Shown here: positions 21,301 to 31,130 of the stretch, piece after piece
Layout: every line of letters starts with the position of its first letter
How positions within the stretch are numbered: position 1 is the first letter of the stretch
NCBI RefSeq assembly: GCF_030253575.1
Contig: NC_080568.1
Location: forward strand, 7,985,501 to 8,049,500
Origin: Rhododendron vialii
Lineage: Eukaryota > Streptophyta > Magnoliopsida > Ericales > Ericaceae
Direction: 5' to 3'
DNA: 64,000 nt
The notes under the pieces: generated by a model
Databases searched by the model: none
What the model was told of the DNA's origin: nothing
What the model saw: the letters and a program-made list of their open reading frames with translations, nothing else
Translations under genes and position numbers: made by a program

Positions 21301-24038
21301 CCAACCATTGACTTTGTCATTCCTGACAAGTTCAAGGATCCACGTGGAGTCAAAAGCGTCATTGTCTTCCTTTTTGTTTGAAACGAAAAAGGGTTGGCCT
21401 CAACTTCAAGCTTTTCATACCAAGATGCGGTTGCAAATATGGAGGAGTTCATCGAGTCTTATACTCCAATACTTTAAAACTCGAGGACGAGTTTTCTCCA
21501 ACCAGGGGAGAATGATGCGGTCCAGAAAAGGTGGCCAAGGGTATTTCAGTAATTTAACCATTATCCGGTTTTTAAGGGTTAGGATTGGCCATAGATCTAC
21601 TTGGGATATTGCCTAGACATGGGCTGGATTCTTAGGAGTGTCTTTTGGGTTTTAGTCAAGTCAAAATGTCTATTTAATTTTCTAGTCAAAGTCTTTAGAG
21701 TTAATTAGTTGATCTAAGAGTCATAAGTTTTTCCATGTCATTAATGTAGTCAAAGAGTCTATGTTCAATGTGTCTTTGGAAGTCTAAAGTTAGTTGAAGG
21801 TTATTTATGTTAGGAAGTTCTAGAGTCAAGTTGAAATGGTTATAAATAAGATTGTAAGCCTTATGGCAAATCATGATTGAATGAATGAAAAATTGAGTAG
21901 CTTTCAAGCTATTAGATTGTGTGATGCAATCTTTTCTTTGGTGTGATGCTAAAGAGCCCCTAGGTGTGATGCCTTGGGTTTTCTAGGTGTGATGCCTAGA
22001 CCTATCCTTCTCTAACCCTCATCTCGTTCTTCTTACAAATTACTATTCACGTCCACTGTTCACAGCCCCCAAAAAAACAGCCCCTTTCCCTTGTGTTCGA
22101 TCATACTTAGCCCTATTCCAACTCTGTCCTGCATCAGTCCATGATTCAGCACCTAAACCTTAAGCATGGCGAGTTTCTGTAAATTCTCTAGACCAAAATA
22201 AATTAGGTAAGGATAACTGTTATTCTGCTTAAATATACAAACCATTCCAGTCCCCCAACTTCACATTTCTCCCTCTTGCAGTATATGTCTCCTAATCTCT
22301 ACTCTCTTTCCCCTTATAATTCCTATAATAGCAACTCTAACCCCAAACCAACAGCCAGAATCCAGTAGTACTTTTTTTTTTGCTCAGTGAATCCAGTAGT
22401 ATTAGGTAGATGTCAAACTACCCATTTCAACCTATCCAACACAACCAAGTTGATGAGTTACAACAACATAGAATTTCCTTATTAGGTCAAAATGTGCCCA
22501 TGCCCATATAATGTGCTAACAACAATGATGTATTACTCGACTTCATAAATCAATCAACTCGACAAGCGCATACACACTGAACACCACCATTTTTCACATT
22601 CGGAGTCTGAATTATGCCATTGTGGCATCCCTTAAAAAAGGGCTAGATCTTACTTATGGAAATACGAGATGCAATGGAAAATCTATCTAGGTACATCCCA
22701 CTTTTGAAGAAACTAAAATGAAACAAAAAAGAATGTGGATGTTGATTAGTTACCATGGCTCCCTCGGCATCTTGTTCTGAGGCAAGGTCTTGAAGAAACC
22801 AGGTGGCACTTCCATTATCAGCAACATCATGCTTCACATCTACGAGTTCAACTATCAAACTCTCATCACGAGCTGGGTCCACAAAAACCTCCTTCAAATC
22901 ACCAACAAAATACATAACGAAATCAGTCAAACAATTGAAAACCCATGAGACCCAAAAAAGTAATCAAAACTTAGATAGCCAAAATGATATGCGAAAAAAC
23001 ATTTCCCCACGGCAACAGCATAAAAAGGAGAAGCAACAATATATATTGGGACAAAAATAAAACCCAAACCTGATGATCAGGGACTTGTCGAATGTTGCTC
23101 ACATCCTGCACGTCCAATTCAATAGAAATTCATCAGTCCAATTGGCAATGCACTTGCAATTAGTTTAAACACTATCAAGTACCAAACCTTATAAATACAA
23201 ATCCAGATATATCACGATAGATTGACGAAATTGAGAAAATAATTCCATTTACTCTATTATAAGGGCTTGAACCATGTTCCGTCTCGTGATCAATCCATGC
23301 ATGCAAAAATTGACGAAATTGAGAAAATAACTCCATTTACTCTATTGCAAGGGCTTGAACCATGTTCCGTCTCGTGATCAATCCATGTATGCAAAATACA
23401 CACTCAGAACAAGTAGTACATGTTCAAGCATCATTAACCAACCCCTTATTAGCTCAATTCACTTCAATATGGACAATATTGCATCAAATATCCGCACATA
23501 TCCTTATATACATATTTATGCTTGATCAAGGTTTCGAATACCGTTTCATACCTGCTGGTATGGTACGTACCAATCTTTCCTCAAACCCGTACCTGATCCT
23601 CTAGTTTTGTTCCGGCTCATACGCCGCTCAACACCGACAGGTACCGGCAATACCCAGAAAATACCGACTGGTAGCGGTCATACTATATTTTGACCTTTTT
23701 TTGCTTTCATAATGAAATCTTTCGTACCAAAAAAAATCTGTATTTTTCCATCTTTTATCTTGTGTTCTTCAAATCAATATATTACTACTAGTACCTTATT
23801 TATATTGATTGAATGTTTTAAGCAATCATATAAGCAATAAGGAAAACGGCATTAAACCTGAAACGGCCGAGATTACACTGGTACCGGTACGTACCAGTAC
23901 CGATAAGAAAAACGGCACTGGTACCCCGGTAGGTTAGTTAACGATAAATATATACAAACTAACCTGAAACCTAACAGGGAATGTGCTGGCAATGGCGCCA
24001 CCAAACAAAGGACGTTCGGCATAGATATCTTCCGGCAT
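15394..24038 (-). CDS. MOG1: MOG1-like Ran-binding nuclear import factor, 7 exons
   Basis: Minus-strand exons are 24038-23964, 23105-23070, 22891-22754, 17632-17546, 16606-16559, 16477-16401 and 15544-15394. All have GT/AG borders and matching phases, giving 203 aa, the usual plant length. Family signatures in order are ERPLFGGAI, DVSNIRQVPDHQEVFVDP, DESLIVELVDVK, ATWFLQDLASEQDAEG, FRNMPAVVTTAVAQM, GRQGREAQNVIR, VYLANLRL, DVLITAYEP and VNDWGLFG. Mog1 proteins bind the GTPase Ran and promote nucleotide release, supporting nuclear transport; the plant role is inferred from that family. I chose the ATG at 24038 because an acceptor-like CCAG at 24068-24071, with a donor TCCA|GTAAGT near 24249, suggests a 5' UTR intron. 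Otherwise an ATG at 24077 would add 13 residues. Intron 3 (17633-22753) contains a full LTR retrotransposon in antisense orientation, and intron 1 a tandem duplication. All exons are intact. Confidence 0.92.
18319..18939 (+). repeat. 5' LTR
   Basis: TG...CA bounded and 621 bp long. It carries a TATA-like TATAAATAAG at about 18648, followed downstream by at least three copies of GTGTGATGC (18725-18800), probably in the R/U5 part. It equals the 3' LTR except for missing three bases near 18818. Confidence 0.93.
18943..18954 (+). other. Primer-binding site (initiator Met tRNA type)
   Basis: TGGTATCAAAGC begins three bases after the 5' LTR. It is one mismatch from the TGGTATCAGAGC sequence commonly used by plant LTR elements to prime from initiator tRNA-Met. 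Confidence 0.85.
18967..21381 (+). CDS. Retrotransposon Gag with zinc knuckle and aspartic protease
   Basis: One 804-aa frame. Residues about 1-120 are polar and Q/N/E-rich. About 125-295 is a gypsy-type gag domain (VPDFEGKVNP, FHDWLASIEEYF, KLREKYMP, YMQKFDEL). A CCHC zinc knuckle CFKCGETGHMAYQC lies at about 350-363. An aspartic protease-like domain follows, with LIIDGGS near 447-452 and ILLGRPWL near 515-522. DGGS replaces the more usual DSGA/DTGA, a variant I know from many plant gypsy elements, so activity is uncertain. The remaining ~260 residues match no enzyme known to me, and the frame ends where a polymerase would normally begin. The protein should form particles for packaging the element's RNA, with polymerase supplied in trans. 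Confidence 0.92.
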   Translation: MSTRSGRPFRGRLTDFQRDEILLKLVEQLDNNNLRISTLEGQRTQPNDEQGGEQGENSGNNNPNENGENQGERTEEQRADSLRSQQFRAGQGQGMQQNSMSEWTHDLLQRNQHETYDTAGDITKKIKMEVPDFEGKVNPTLFHDWLASIEEYFDWYDMADDRRLRFAKMKLVGLAKIWWMGVEGDIRRLGQPPIGTWQEMKAKLREKYMPSNYHEKLCEQLIELKQNNMSVAEYMQKFDELKMRSQVTEDSSQTLARFKAGLRPDIRRELLRQPLYSLEHAFQVALDMEEYLKYPIPKKFGSQVGETAAKGYNDASRFQPSVSKQTSANTADPKGKNHAANKGGGKDNRCFKCGETGHMAYQCPKRNLHMGMEQEAEFDQQHNDDNDDSFDVGILNTDDLEEEEVDNSLISVVRRILTAPKVEKEDWRRTSIFQMLVRCGNQARKLIIDGGSCMNVVSAATVERLILPVQPHPHPYKVAWIDNTSIPVTQRCLVSFAYGSYSDSIWCDVIPMNITHILLGRPWLYDRDVQHCGKENTYAFSFKNKEIVLKPMNTTEMEKYKEKKPKDVAENKPITKKCFQIESMELGVIYAVGVKEVSESAAASATVLPSEVAELLSHFSNVAPKELPNELPPMHNVQHAIDLIPSSQLTNLPIIHFHPDSNVTPMGSSIEFSHMNCKQATPNISPREDEVEKVMELVAGEMKEIIAGPETDTPLQMCKLLPESSSTVPKEFPVELQLVNQVNSSNQGKSKGAPAVDVVKKEFNVKLHESNVTTREVGPTIDFVIPDKFKDPRGVKSVIVFLFV
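21503..21512 (+). other. Polypurine tract
   Basis: CAGGGGAGAA immediately precedes the 3' LTR, the position of the plus-strand primer. The preceding bases AACTCGAGGACGAGTTTTC are the usual 3' end of an ancestral gypsy pol frame, a remnant showing that the missing pol was deleted internally. Confidence 0.85.
21513..22136 (+). repeat. 3' LTR
   Basis: 624 bp, colinear with the 5' LTR over its full length. The only difference I see is TTCTCTAACCCTC here versus TTCTACCCTC at about 18813-18822. Confidence 0.93.
23218..23398. repeat. ~90-bp tandem duplication in MOG1 intron 1
   Basis: Two nearly identical units contain GATTGACGAAATTGAGAAAAT, CCATTTACTCTATT and CCATGTTCCGTCTCGTGATC. Confidence 0.85.
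23555..23940. repeat. GGTACCGGTA-rich dispersed repeat
   Basis: Both edges are rich in overlapping GGTACCGGTACGTACC-type strings in opposite orientations, with an AT-rich centre. Related sequence occurs twice in intron 2 of the HAD gene (about 42520-42630 and 42825-42930). This looks like a dispersed non-coding family of unknown class. Confidence 0.55.
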
Positions 24039-24313
24039 TCTGATCAGGAATACCGCACTTTCCTCAACTGGCACCATCAAAAAGGCCTCAGAATCAGATA
24101 AATTCCGAAATATTCAGATACAAAAATCGGAAAAAAAAAAAAAACATCAATAAATTACTTAACGACAAACGTCACAATCCAAAAAAACGCTACCGGTGGG
24201 AAAAATTGAAGATTCGGGAATATGCAGGGAATCGAAAAGGCTTACTTACTGGAGTTGGTAAGAGGAATAGCGTGGACTACTGGAGCGGAGGGGTGTGTGG
24301 TTTGAGGAGGAAG

Positions 24314-24326
24314 GTGAAATATATAT
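24314..24326 (-). promoter_or_regulatory. Probable MOG1 TATA box
   Basis: On the minus strand the sequence reads CTATATATATTTC, about 280 bp upstream of the start codon and 65-75 bp upstream of the proposed 5' UTR donor. That places a transcription start around 24290. Position and sequence only. Confidence 0.5.
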
Positions 24327-24381
24327 AGGAATAGGGAGACAGCGTGATTAACACGCCCAGTTCAGGACACGCGCATTGAAG

Positions 24382-24596
24382 GAGAAATTTTTCAGTGCCG
24401 GTTGGGTATCACGTGGCTCGGCACATCCGGATCGTCCGATGCAATTTTGGACGGTTCAAATTTAAAGAGAGAAAGAAGAGGGGTGAGAGGAGAGATAATG
24501 TTTTAATTTGAACCATCCAAAAATGCATCAGACAGCTCGAGAGTACCGAATGGATACGACATGAGATACATACCCGCTCGCTGGAAAAATTTCTCA
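24382..24596. mobile_element. 215-bp MITE in the MOG1 upstream region
   Basis: The two halves are inverted copies: GAGAAATTTTTCAG / TGAGAAATTTTTCCAG at the ends, and CGATGCAATTTTGGACGGTTCAAATTT / its inverted counterpart further in. The flanks carry a perfect CATTGAAG (24374-24381 and 24597-24604). The 8-bp duplication favours hAT, although 9 bp with one mismatch (Mutator) is also possible. It sits 50-60 bp upstream of the presumed MOG1 TATA box. Confidence 0.8.
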
Positions 24597-24728
24597 CATT
24601 GAAGCATACGTTTGTTTTGGAAAAATTCCAAAATTTATTTGGTGATAGCGGGTCATGCTCCAATACCGGAAGAATCTTGTCCATCGTGTATTTTTGCAGG
24701 GGTTTAAGTTGAATTTTGCGGTGAATTA

Positions 24729-25571
24729 TAAGGGTGAGCATGGTTCGGATTAGTTCAGTTTCATACTAAACCAAGAATCAAACCAATACTTACGGATTAT
24801 GAATTTGGAGAACTAAACCAACCCACAAAAGCCATAAAATCAAACCAATCCAAACCATTTAAATACGGTTCGATTTCGGTTTTAAACCACGGCTTGCTTT
24901 GAACTAAACTATTGTCTTCAAAAAATATTTAAAGTACTTAACATTATGAAGATAAATTAAAAAAATACATATATTTAAATTATTAAAACACACTAATATC
25001 AACCAACTAATTAAGAGTAGGATACCAAAAATTGCCTCAAGTCTTAAACTAAGAAAATAAAATGCTGGCAAGTCACTAAAATGAACCAACTAAGAATACC
25101 AACTATTAAACATCTTAAGATAGTTTAACCAAATAAAAGACCAAAAATAATTTCTAAAACTATTGAATTGAAATGAGGTAGCAAAAGGGCAATAGTAGCA
25201 GCATGGTAGAAACCAACTTGTGATATCACTCTACATCAAGGTTCATATCATTATCTTGGCAGTGAAGGAAAATTAAATATTGCAGTGGATTTAATAAGAT
25301 CAATAAATTAAGAAAATGGTTGACTAAAAGCTCTCATATTTATTGAGTGAATCATAATTAATTTATGTATATATGTATGTATGTATTATACGGTCCGGAT
25401 CGGTTTAGAACCATAACTGTAAACGTAAATCCACAAACCAAACCATATAACGCGGTTTCTAATTTCTTTAATCCATGACCAAACCATACTACTAAAAACC
25501 CAAACCAAACCTTCCGGTTTGCATTGGTTTGGACTGATTTCGCGGTTTGACGGATTTTTTGCTCACCCCTA
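24729..25571. mobile_element. hAT-type non-autonomous element, 0.84 kb
   Basis: The ends are TAAGGGTGAGCA and, inverted, TAGGGGTGAGCA. The 8-bp duplication GTGAATTA is perfect (24721-24728 and 25572-25579). Subterminal GGTTCGG/AAACCAAACC sequence resembles the element at 11084-11890. The AT-rich interior encodes nothing recognisable. Confidence 0.88.
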
Positions 25572-25961
25572 GTGAATTATTGACTAAACGGTTTATTTGG
25601 TAGTATTTTATTTCAAAACATCCCACCATTCAAATACAACACATTTACTCTAAATGGCATTTTTTGTTTTTTTTAGTGAAAATAAATGGTATTTTGGCAT
25701 TATTTTAGAAAAAAAAAATAGAGTGTGAAGTCACCCTTAGACATCATGTGTTATTGTTGTGTGCTTGAGGCATTGGATAATCACTTCTAAGCCATACTGC
25801 GTGAAGAAGTGGAAACACGTGTATGAAAACATCTTAAATAACTAAAATTATGTGGGAAAGGAAATTGAGAGTCAAAATATAGAGCAATGATTTAGAATGG
25901 AAACTATGATCCTCCTCATCTTCAATTCCAAACCTCTACACTATGTCACCTTGGTTTAGAG

Positions 25962-26135
25962 CAAGGATGGGATCAGGGGATCTAGTAGCGGCGATCGCCA
26001 CGATAAAAATTTTAAAAAATGCAATTATTATATGTAAAAAAAAAATTTATACCCAACTTATATAGTTTCGCCACCACTAAATTTTTTTAGTATACATTTC
26101 GCCACTGCTAGGATAAAATCCTAGTTCCGTCCTTG
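25962..26135. mobile_element. hAT-type MITE, 174 bp
   Basis: The TIRs CAAGGATGGGATC and, inverted, CAAGGACGGAACT are flanked by a perfect 8-bp GTTTAGAG (25954-25961 and 26136-26143). It contains GGCGATCGCC near its left end and has no coding potential. Confidence 0.85.
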
Positions 26136-26157
26136 GTTTAGAGGGTGAACTGAGCAT

Positions 26158-26709
26158 CTGGGCCGGCCCAGGCAAAAGTTTCAATTTTTTGGGCACTCCA
26201 ATTATATGTCATATATAAGTTTTTCCGTAACATAACAAAGAAGATATTTTGGCCAAGTGGTGTCTGTAAACAGAATTAAAAGCCAAAGGTTCTTGGTTCG
26301 AAACCCGAGACCTCTATTTTGGGCACTATTTGTTTTAAACCCCAGTCCTCTATTTTCTATTTTGGGCACTACTAAATAATATGACGACACTTATTTGTCA
26401 AAATATATGATGGATCTTATATTTTTAACTATTTAAGCATAGTGACTCAAGATCAAAGTTCAAACGTAAATGTTTTGGTAAGAATTTTTTGAGAACGTTG
26501 AGCTGCACGAATGGCAACGAATGCTGAAGTCAAAGAGGCCGAGACGCCTATGATTTTGTTTTAATTTTTCTTTTAACTTTGAATATAAAATTCACAAATA
26601 AAACGCAAAACATTGTGATTGTAACTGCAAAAATTGTCAAGTATTAACTCTTTTAGAGCACATTTTTTTTATTAGGCCTTTGGCACTAAAAATCTTTGGA
26701 CCGGCCCTG
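26158..26709. mobile_element. hAT-type MITE with GGGCCGGCCC termini
   Basis: The left end CTGGGCCGGCCC pairs with the inverted right end CAGGGCCGGTCC, and a perfect CTGAGCAT flanks both sides (26150-26157 and 26710-26717). It is 552 bp and non-coding, and begins only 14 bp after the duplication of the neighbouring MITE. Confidence 0.88.
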
Positions 26710-26763
26710 CTGAGCATAAATCTTGTTCAGAAATGGAAGTCTTGATTATGTCATACTTATGAT

Positions 26764-26910
26764 CCAGGGCTCTAGCCCAAGTGGTTGTGGGGGGCACTTA
26801 AGTGTCAAGAGATGAGGTCACATGTTTGAGTTGATGGAGCAACATCGGCCTATATACCATAGTAATTTAACTTACTAACATACTAAATTCTACCGTGTGA
26901 CAAAAAAAAA
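26764..26910 (+). mobile_element. tRNA-derived SINE
   Basis: A pol III A-box-like TAGCCCAAGTGGTTG near 26773 and a B-box-like stretch GTCACATGTTTGAG near 26817 precede a 3' A-run (26902-26911). CATACTTATGAT (26752-26763 and 26918-26929) flanks the unit as a 12-bp target duplication, extendable with one mismatch. Confidence 0.8.
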
Positions 26911-26929
26911 ATTATGGCATACTTATGAT

Positions 26930-27640
26930 TGAGTGGACAATAATACCATATTTCTAAGTAAGGAATATCTTTGAAAATATCACATATGCATGTTAATTAC
27001 AATAATAATATGTCTTTCTATACACATTTTTCGATTAATCCACGATTCTGTGGTGAAAATCCATGGACCTAATCTTATTACACGATTCTTAAATTTTTTA
27101 ACATATGTTTCGACCATTAATCCACAGATACGCACAAAACGTATGATTTAGTTTGGTTCGAACTGATTTAGCTATTCAGTGAGACATTGTTGCAACCCTA
27201 ATAATAGATGGAGAAGTTTGGGTTATCAATAACCTCAATAGGACCATCTATTTTCTTTTAGGAACTAGACTATCTTCAACCCATGGCCTTTTGTAGCCAA
27301 AGTGGTATTGCCTCAAGCTCTCCATTCAAAGATTGCAGGGTTGAGTTCCATATGAAAAAGGGTGATTTCCATTTCCTTTCTCTTAGATCTAGGCATCAAT
27401 AGGTCTTAAAAAAACATATTGTTTTAAAAAAAATACACTTTTACGAATATTTATCAACATAATTTTTGCACTTTAATCACTTCCACGGAGAGCCGAGATT
27501 ATGAATTTTCAAATGAACAACAGTCCTGTACTTTCATGCACACCTAATTCATCCCCAAAACTTATACCCTTCCAAGCACCTAAATTGAAAAAAAGATTAT
27601 TCTAACATTTGCCAAAAGAGTATAGAATAATAAATAAAAT
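26930..27640. other. Intergenic, nothing recognised
   Basis: AT-rich sequence between the SINE and the CUL3 promoter. No gene or repeat boundary could be assigned. Confidence 0.5.
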
Positions 27641-27755
27641 ATGAATTGATATTTAAATTTGTTTAAAATTATTGGCATTTGGCGAAGGTTAACAAAATCA
27701 AAAAAAAAAAGTGTTTTAAGAGCAAACTATATAACCAACACAAAAACAAACACCA

Positions 27756-27786
27756 CCCCCCCCCCCCCCCTCTCTCTCTCTCTCTC
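27756..27786. repeat. C15 followed by (TC)8 in the CUL3 promoter
   Basis: A run of 15 cytosines is joined to a CT dinucleotide tract about 80 bp upstream of the putative CUL3 TATA box. The complementary strand is a G-run next to (GA)n. Confidence 0.9.
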
Positions 27787-27864
27787 AATCAAAACACAGC
27801 AGCAAAATTCAAAACCAAATCCAAAAAATCCAAAATTATACCTTGTCCCTCATCCCAAATCATC

Positions 27865-27871
27865 TATAAAT
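27865..27871 (+). promoter_or_regulatory. Probable CUL3 TATA box
   Basis: TATAAAT in a C-rich context. It is the best TATA match upstream of the CUL3 start codon and would give a 5' UTR of roughly 360 nt, including a T18 run and a GA tract just before the ATG. Confidence 0.45.
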
Positions 27872-28258
27872 CCCAATCCCCTCCTCCTCCCTCCCAACTC
27901 TTCCCCTCATTTCCAACCTTCTCACATATTCTTCCTTCCTCCACCTGTAACCTCCATAAAAGAAAACCCTAATTACTCGGTCTTCTCTCTCCTCGGCCCA
28001 AACCTCTCTGATCCTCTCTCTCCTTCCATTTCCGCCTCTTGATCCACAGATTCCCGCTTTGTATCCCTCGCCAGTGATTATACGTATAGGTTTTGTATCT
28101 ATCTTTACGATTTCCGATCTTTTTTTTTTTTTTTTTTTTGACGAATTATAAGCAACTGATTGATTAGTTGTTGTTGCGAGGCGGTTTTCGTGTTCGATTG
28201 GAGTTTGTATAGTTGAGATTGCTGTAACTTTAGAGAGAGAGGGAGAGAGAGAGTGGAG

Positions 28259-31034
28259 ATGAGTAATAATAATCAGAAGAAGAGGAATTTTCAGATAGAA
28301 GCGTTCAAGCACAAGGTGGTGGTGGATCCGAAGTACGCCGACAAGACGTGGAAGATACTGGAGCATGCGATTCACGAGATTTATAATCACAATGCTAGCG
28401 GCCTCAGCTTTGAAGAGCTTTATAGGTTAGTTGGTTTGTTTTCCCCACGATATAGTTGATTGATTGATAGAGTTGTATTTCAGCTTGTTCGTTATTCTCT
28501 TTCAAATTATATGCATCAGTTTTACGTGGATAGCTGGTTACTTCATTTGCTTCCGAAAGAAGCTTTAGTTGCGTGCACAAAGTCGATGTGTTGAGTTATT
28601 TTTATATCCAGGGCGTCCATCCTAGCTTACGCGCACCTCGACTTATCCAGGGATGCAATTCACCATCCACTAGTGGGCAGTCTAATTAGAGCCGGGACAA
28701 AGGCATGTATGGACTGGCCCCATAAGAGTTGATAACAGTTGAGAGGTTTCGAGTTTGAGACTGGGGAGCAAACACCTAAGTCACAAGTCTTGACCAGCAT
28801 GCCAACCCTTGGGGTTGATGTACCGAGTTATTTCTCAGGGCGTACACCCTAGCTTACGTGCACCTCGACTTATCGAGAGACCCAATTCACCGTTCACTAG
28901 CAGGGAGTAATTAAAGCTTGTCCCATATGGACTGGCCTATAAGAGTTGATAGCAGTTGAGCGGTTTGGAGCCCGAGACTAGGGGGAGCAAACACCTAATC
29001 ACAAGCCTTGACCAGCATGCCTGCGGAGTTAACAATGTTTTTATGGTTATCATTGACTAGAAGACTGCATAAGCCAGGGGGTGCTCAGAGAAGTTGTCGT
29101 TGCCATATATTTGTAGTCTGGAGACTCCAGACTATTGTTTAGTGCCATGGATTCATGATGTTTGACGGAAGATGCATGGGGAATTTAGTTGATTGAGATC
29201 TGATAAGGCATGAATGAATGACTTTGGCCACTTTAATTCGTGGGGAAGTATGCTGGACCAACATGACAGCTTACGTCCTCAAAATTTGTCGACATTCCAC
29301 AATGTATACTTTGTAGGCATTTTGTCATTTAGTTCATTAGTTGTTACTACTTATTGCCTTTTGGATCGGAGCTTAAAGTCATTTTTACTTTGGGTGACCG
29401 TATCACTCTTAACTTCCTTTTATTCCATGAGTTTCATTTAATCAGATTTGCGTATCAGGTCCTAGTATATGTCACTGCCACAGCGCCTTGAATATTCTTA
29501 TTGTTATAATTGTTGGAATCTGCTAAAGATGGAAGTAGTGGATTTGTTCAGCTTTGAGTAACATTTTGTTGCTAGAAATGCAAATAGATGTTGGTATTGC
29601 TTCTGAGTTATGGCCAAATTAAGAAACCGTTAATGGCAATTATGTGCTGAATGAGAAAGTATAGGGTTGTCTTTTACTGCTGTCTCTAAGCTTCAAAATA
29701 CATCTGAGTCTTTGGATTTTTAGTTATCAATGCAGCAACAAAGGTCAAAACCGTCGGTCTTTTACTGCTGCCTCTAAGCTTCAAAACGGTTTTGACCTTT
29801 TGTTTTCGCCAAGCAAAAAAAAAAAAGTTCAAAAACCGTTTCGCCATCCTATTCAATAGCTCATTAGGTTTCCTTTTTCAATGAAATCCTTTGGACCCAC
29901 ATGTTCTTGTGTTCCTATTGATTTTTGGTTAGTGTTAGGTTTAGTTATTGTGGAGCTCTTAATGAAACTTGGTCAAGTCAATTCCCTGTCTTTCAAGTCT
30001 CAAAGCTCTCGAGTTTTTTTTTTTCCAAGAACAAATTCATCTTATCAACATTGATGAATTGGCATTGATGTTTTCTTATGTTGCCTTTTATGACCTAATT
30101 GCTCTTTACTCATGAGCTTTACTGGAGATCCAAACCTCCCCTATCTTTTTGCCTGTGTTAATAACGAACACGTCCCTTCCCCGTCGAATGGCGGAATTTA
30201 CTATGGAAAACTTGTATTTGATCTAGCCAGATGTTTAGAACATTATAGACCCTCCTTTCTATGTTGCAACGGGATCAAATTCGTTCTTCTGTCCCATCAA
30301 ATTTTACTCATCAGGGTTCATTTTAAACAAGATTAGATTCACAAGTTTCCTTTCAATCACTGTTTATACTTTATAGATTGGTAAGGCATGAAGCTCATAA
30401 AGACTTTTGGTTGGGTCAATCTCCTCCGTCGATATTTAGTGCAGGCTCTTGATTATTTTTCTCCAAGAACAATTCATCTATTTAATAAAGAATTGGTATT
30501 GATGCTCGATTACACTGCCTTTTATTACCTAACAGTGCAATATGCATTCATGAGCTTCACTGTAAACCCAAACCTCCCACATATTTCCTGAATGTGGTCT
30601 TTGGCCCTCCCTTGTCGATCCATCCTTATAGGCTCTCAAGTCTTGATTATTTTGTGCCAAAAACAAATTCATCAAATTACTGGTCAATAGTGCTTTATTT
30701 GTGAGCTTTACTATAGACTGAGACCTCCCCAATCTTTTCCTGAATGGGCCCTTTGTTCCTCCACCCCCATCAGGCATCAGATGTCGAATTTATAAAGACG
30801 AGGTTTATTTGATCCAAACAGATTTTGCAAAACGTTTCAACCTCTCCCTCCTAAGTTGTCAGGGGAAATAAAGAGGATATTCGGTTCTTTATCTTTTCCA
30901 ATAAGGATTGTTCCGACATCTATATCCTCTCCGACTCCAATATATACTCATAGATAGAAATGTTTGAAATCCTTCTAACCCATGACGGAGGAATGTTCGG
31001 AATCTTTGGATAGAGATAGAATATATATTTACAC

Positions 31035-31130
<96 letters not shown>

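Larger units (their letters stand above)
18319..22136 (+). mobile_element. Complete gag-protease-only LTR retrotransposon
   Basis: The element is 3.8 kb, with direct LTRs of 621 and 624 bp that start TGATGCGGTCC and end CTGCATCA. They are flanked by a perfect 5-bp duplication GTCCA (18314-18318 and 22137-22141). A primer-binding site, one gag-protease frame and a polypurine tract lie in the expected order. The reverse transcriptase, RNase H and integrase are absent, so it must be mobilised by another element. This layout matches the class called TR-GAG elements, and the gag and protease are of Ty3/gypsy type. By eye the two LTRs differ only by a 3-bp indel, so the insertion is recent. It lies in intron 3 of MOG1 on the opposite strand. 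Confidence 0.95.
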
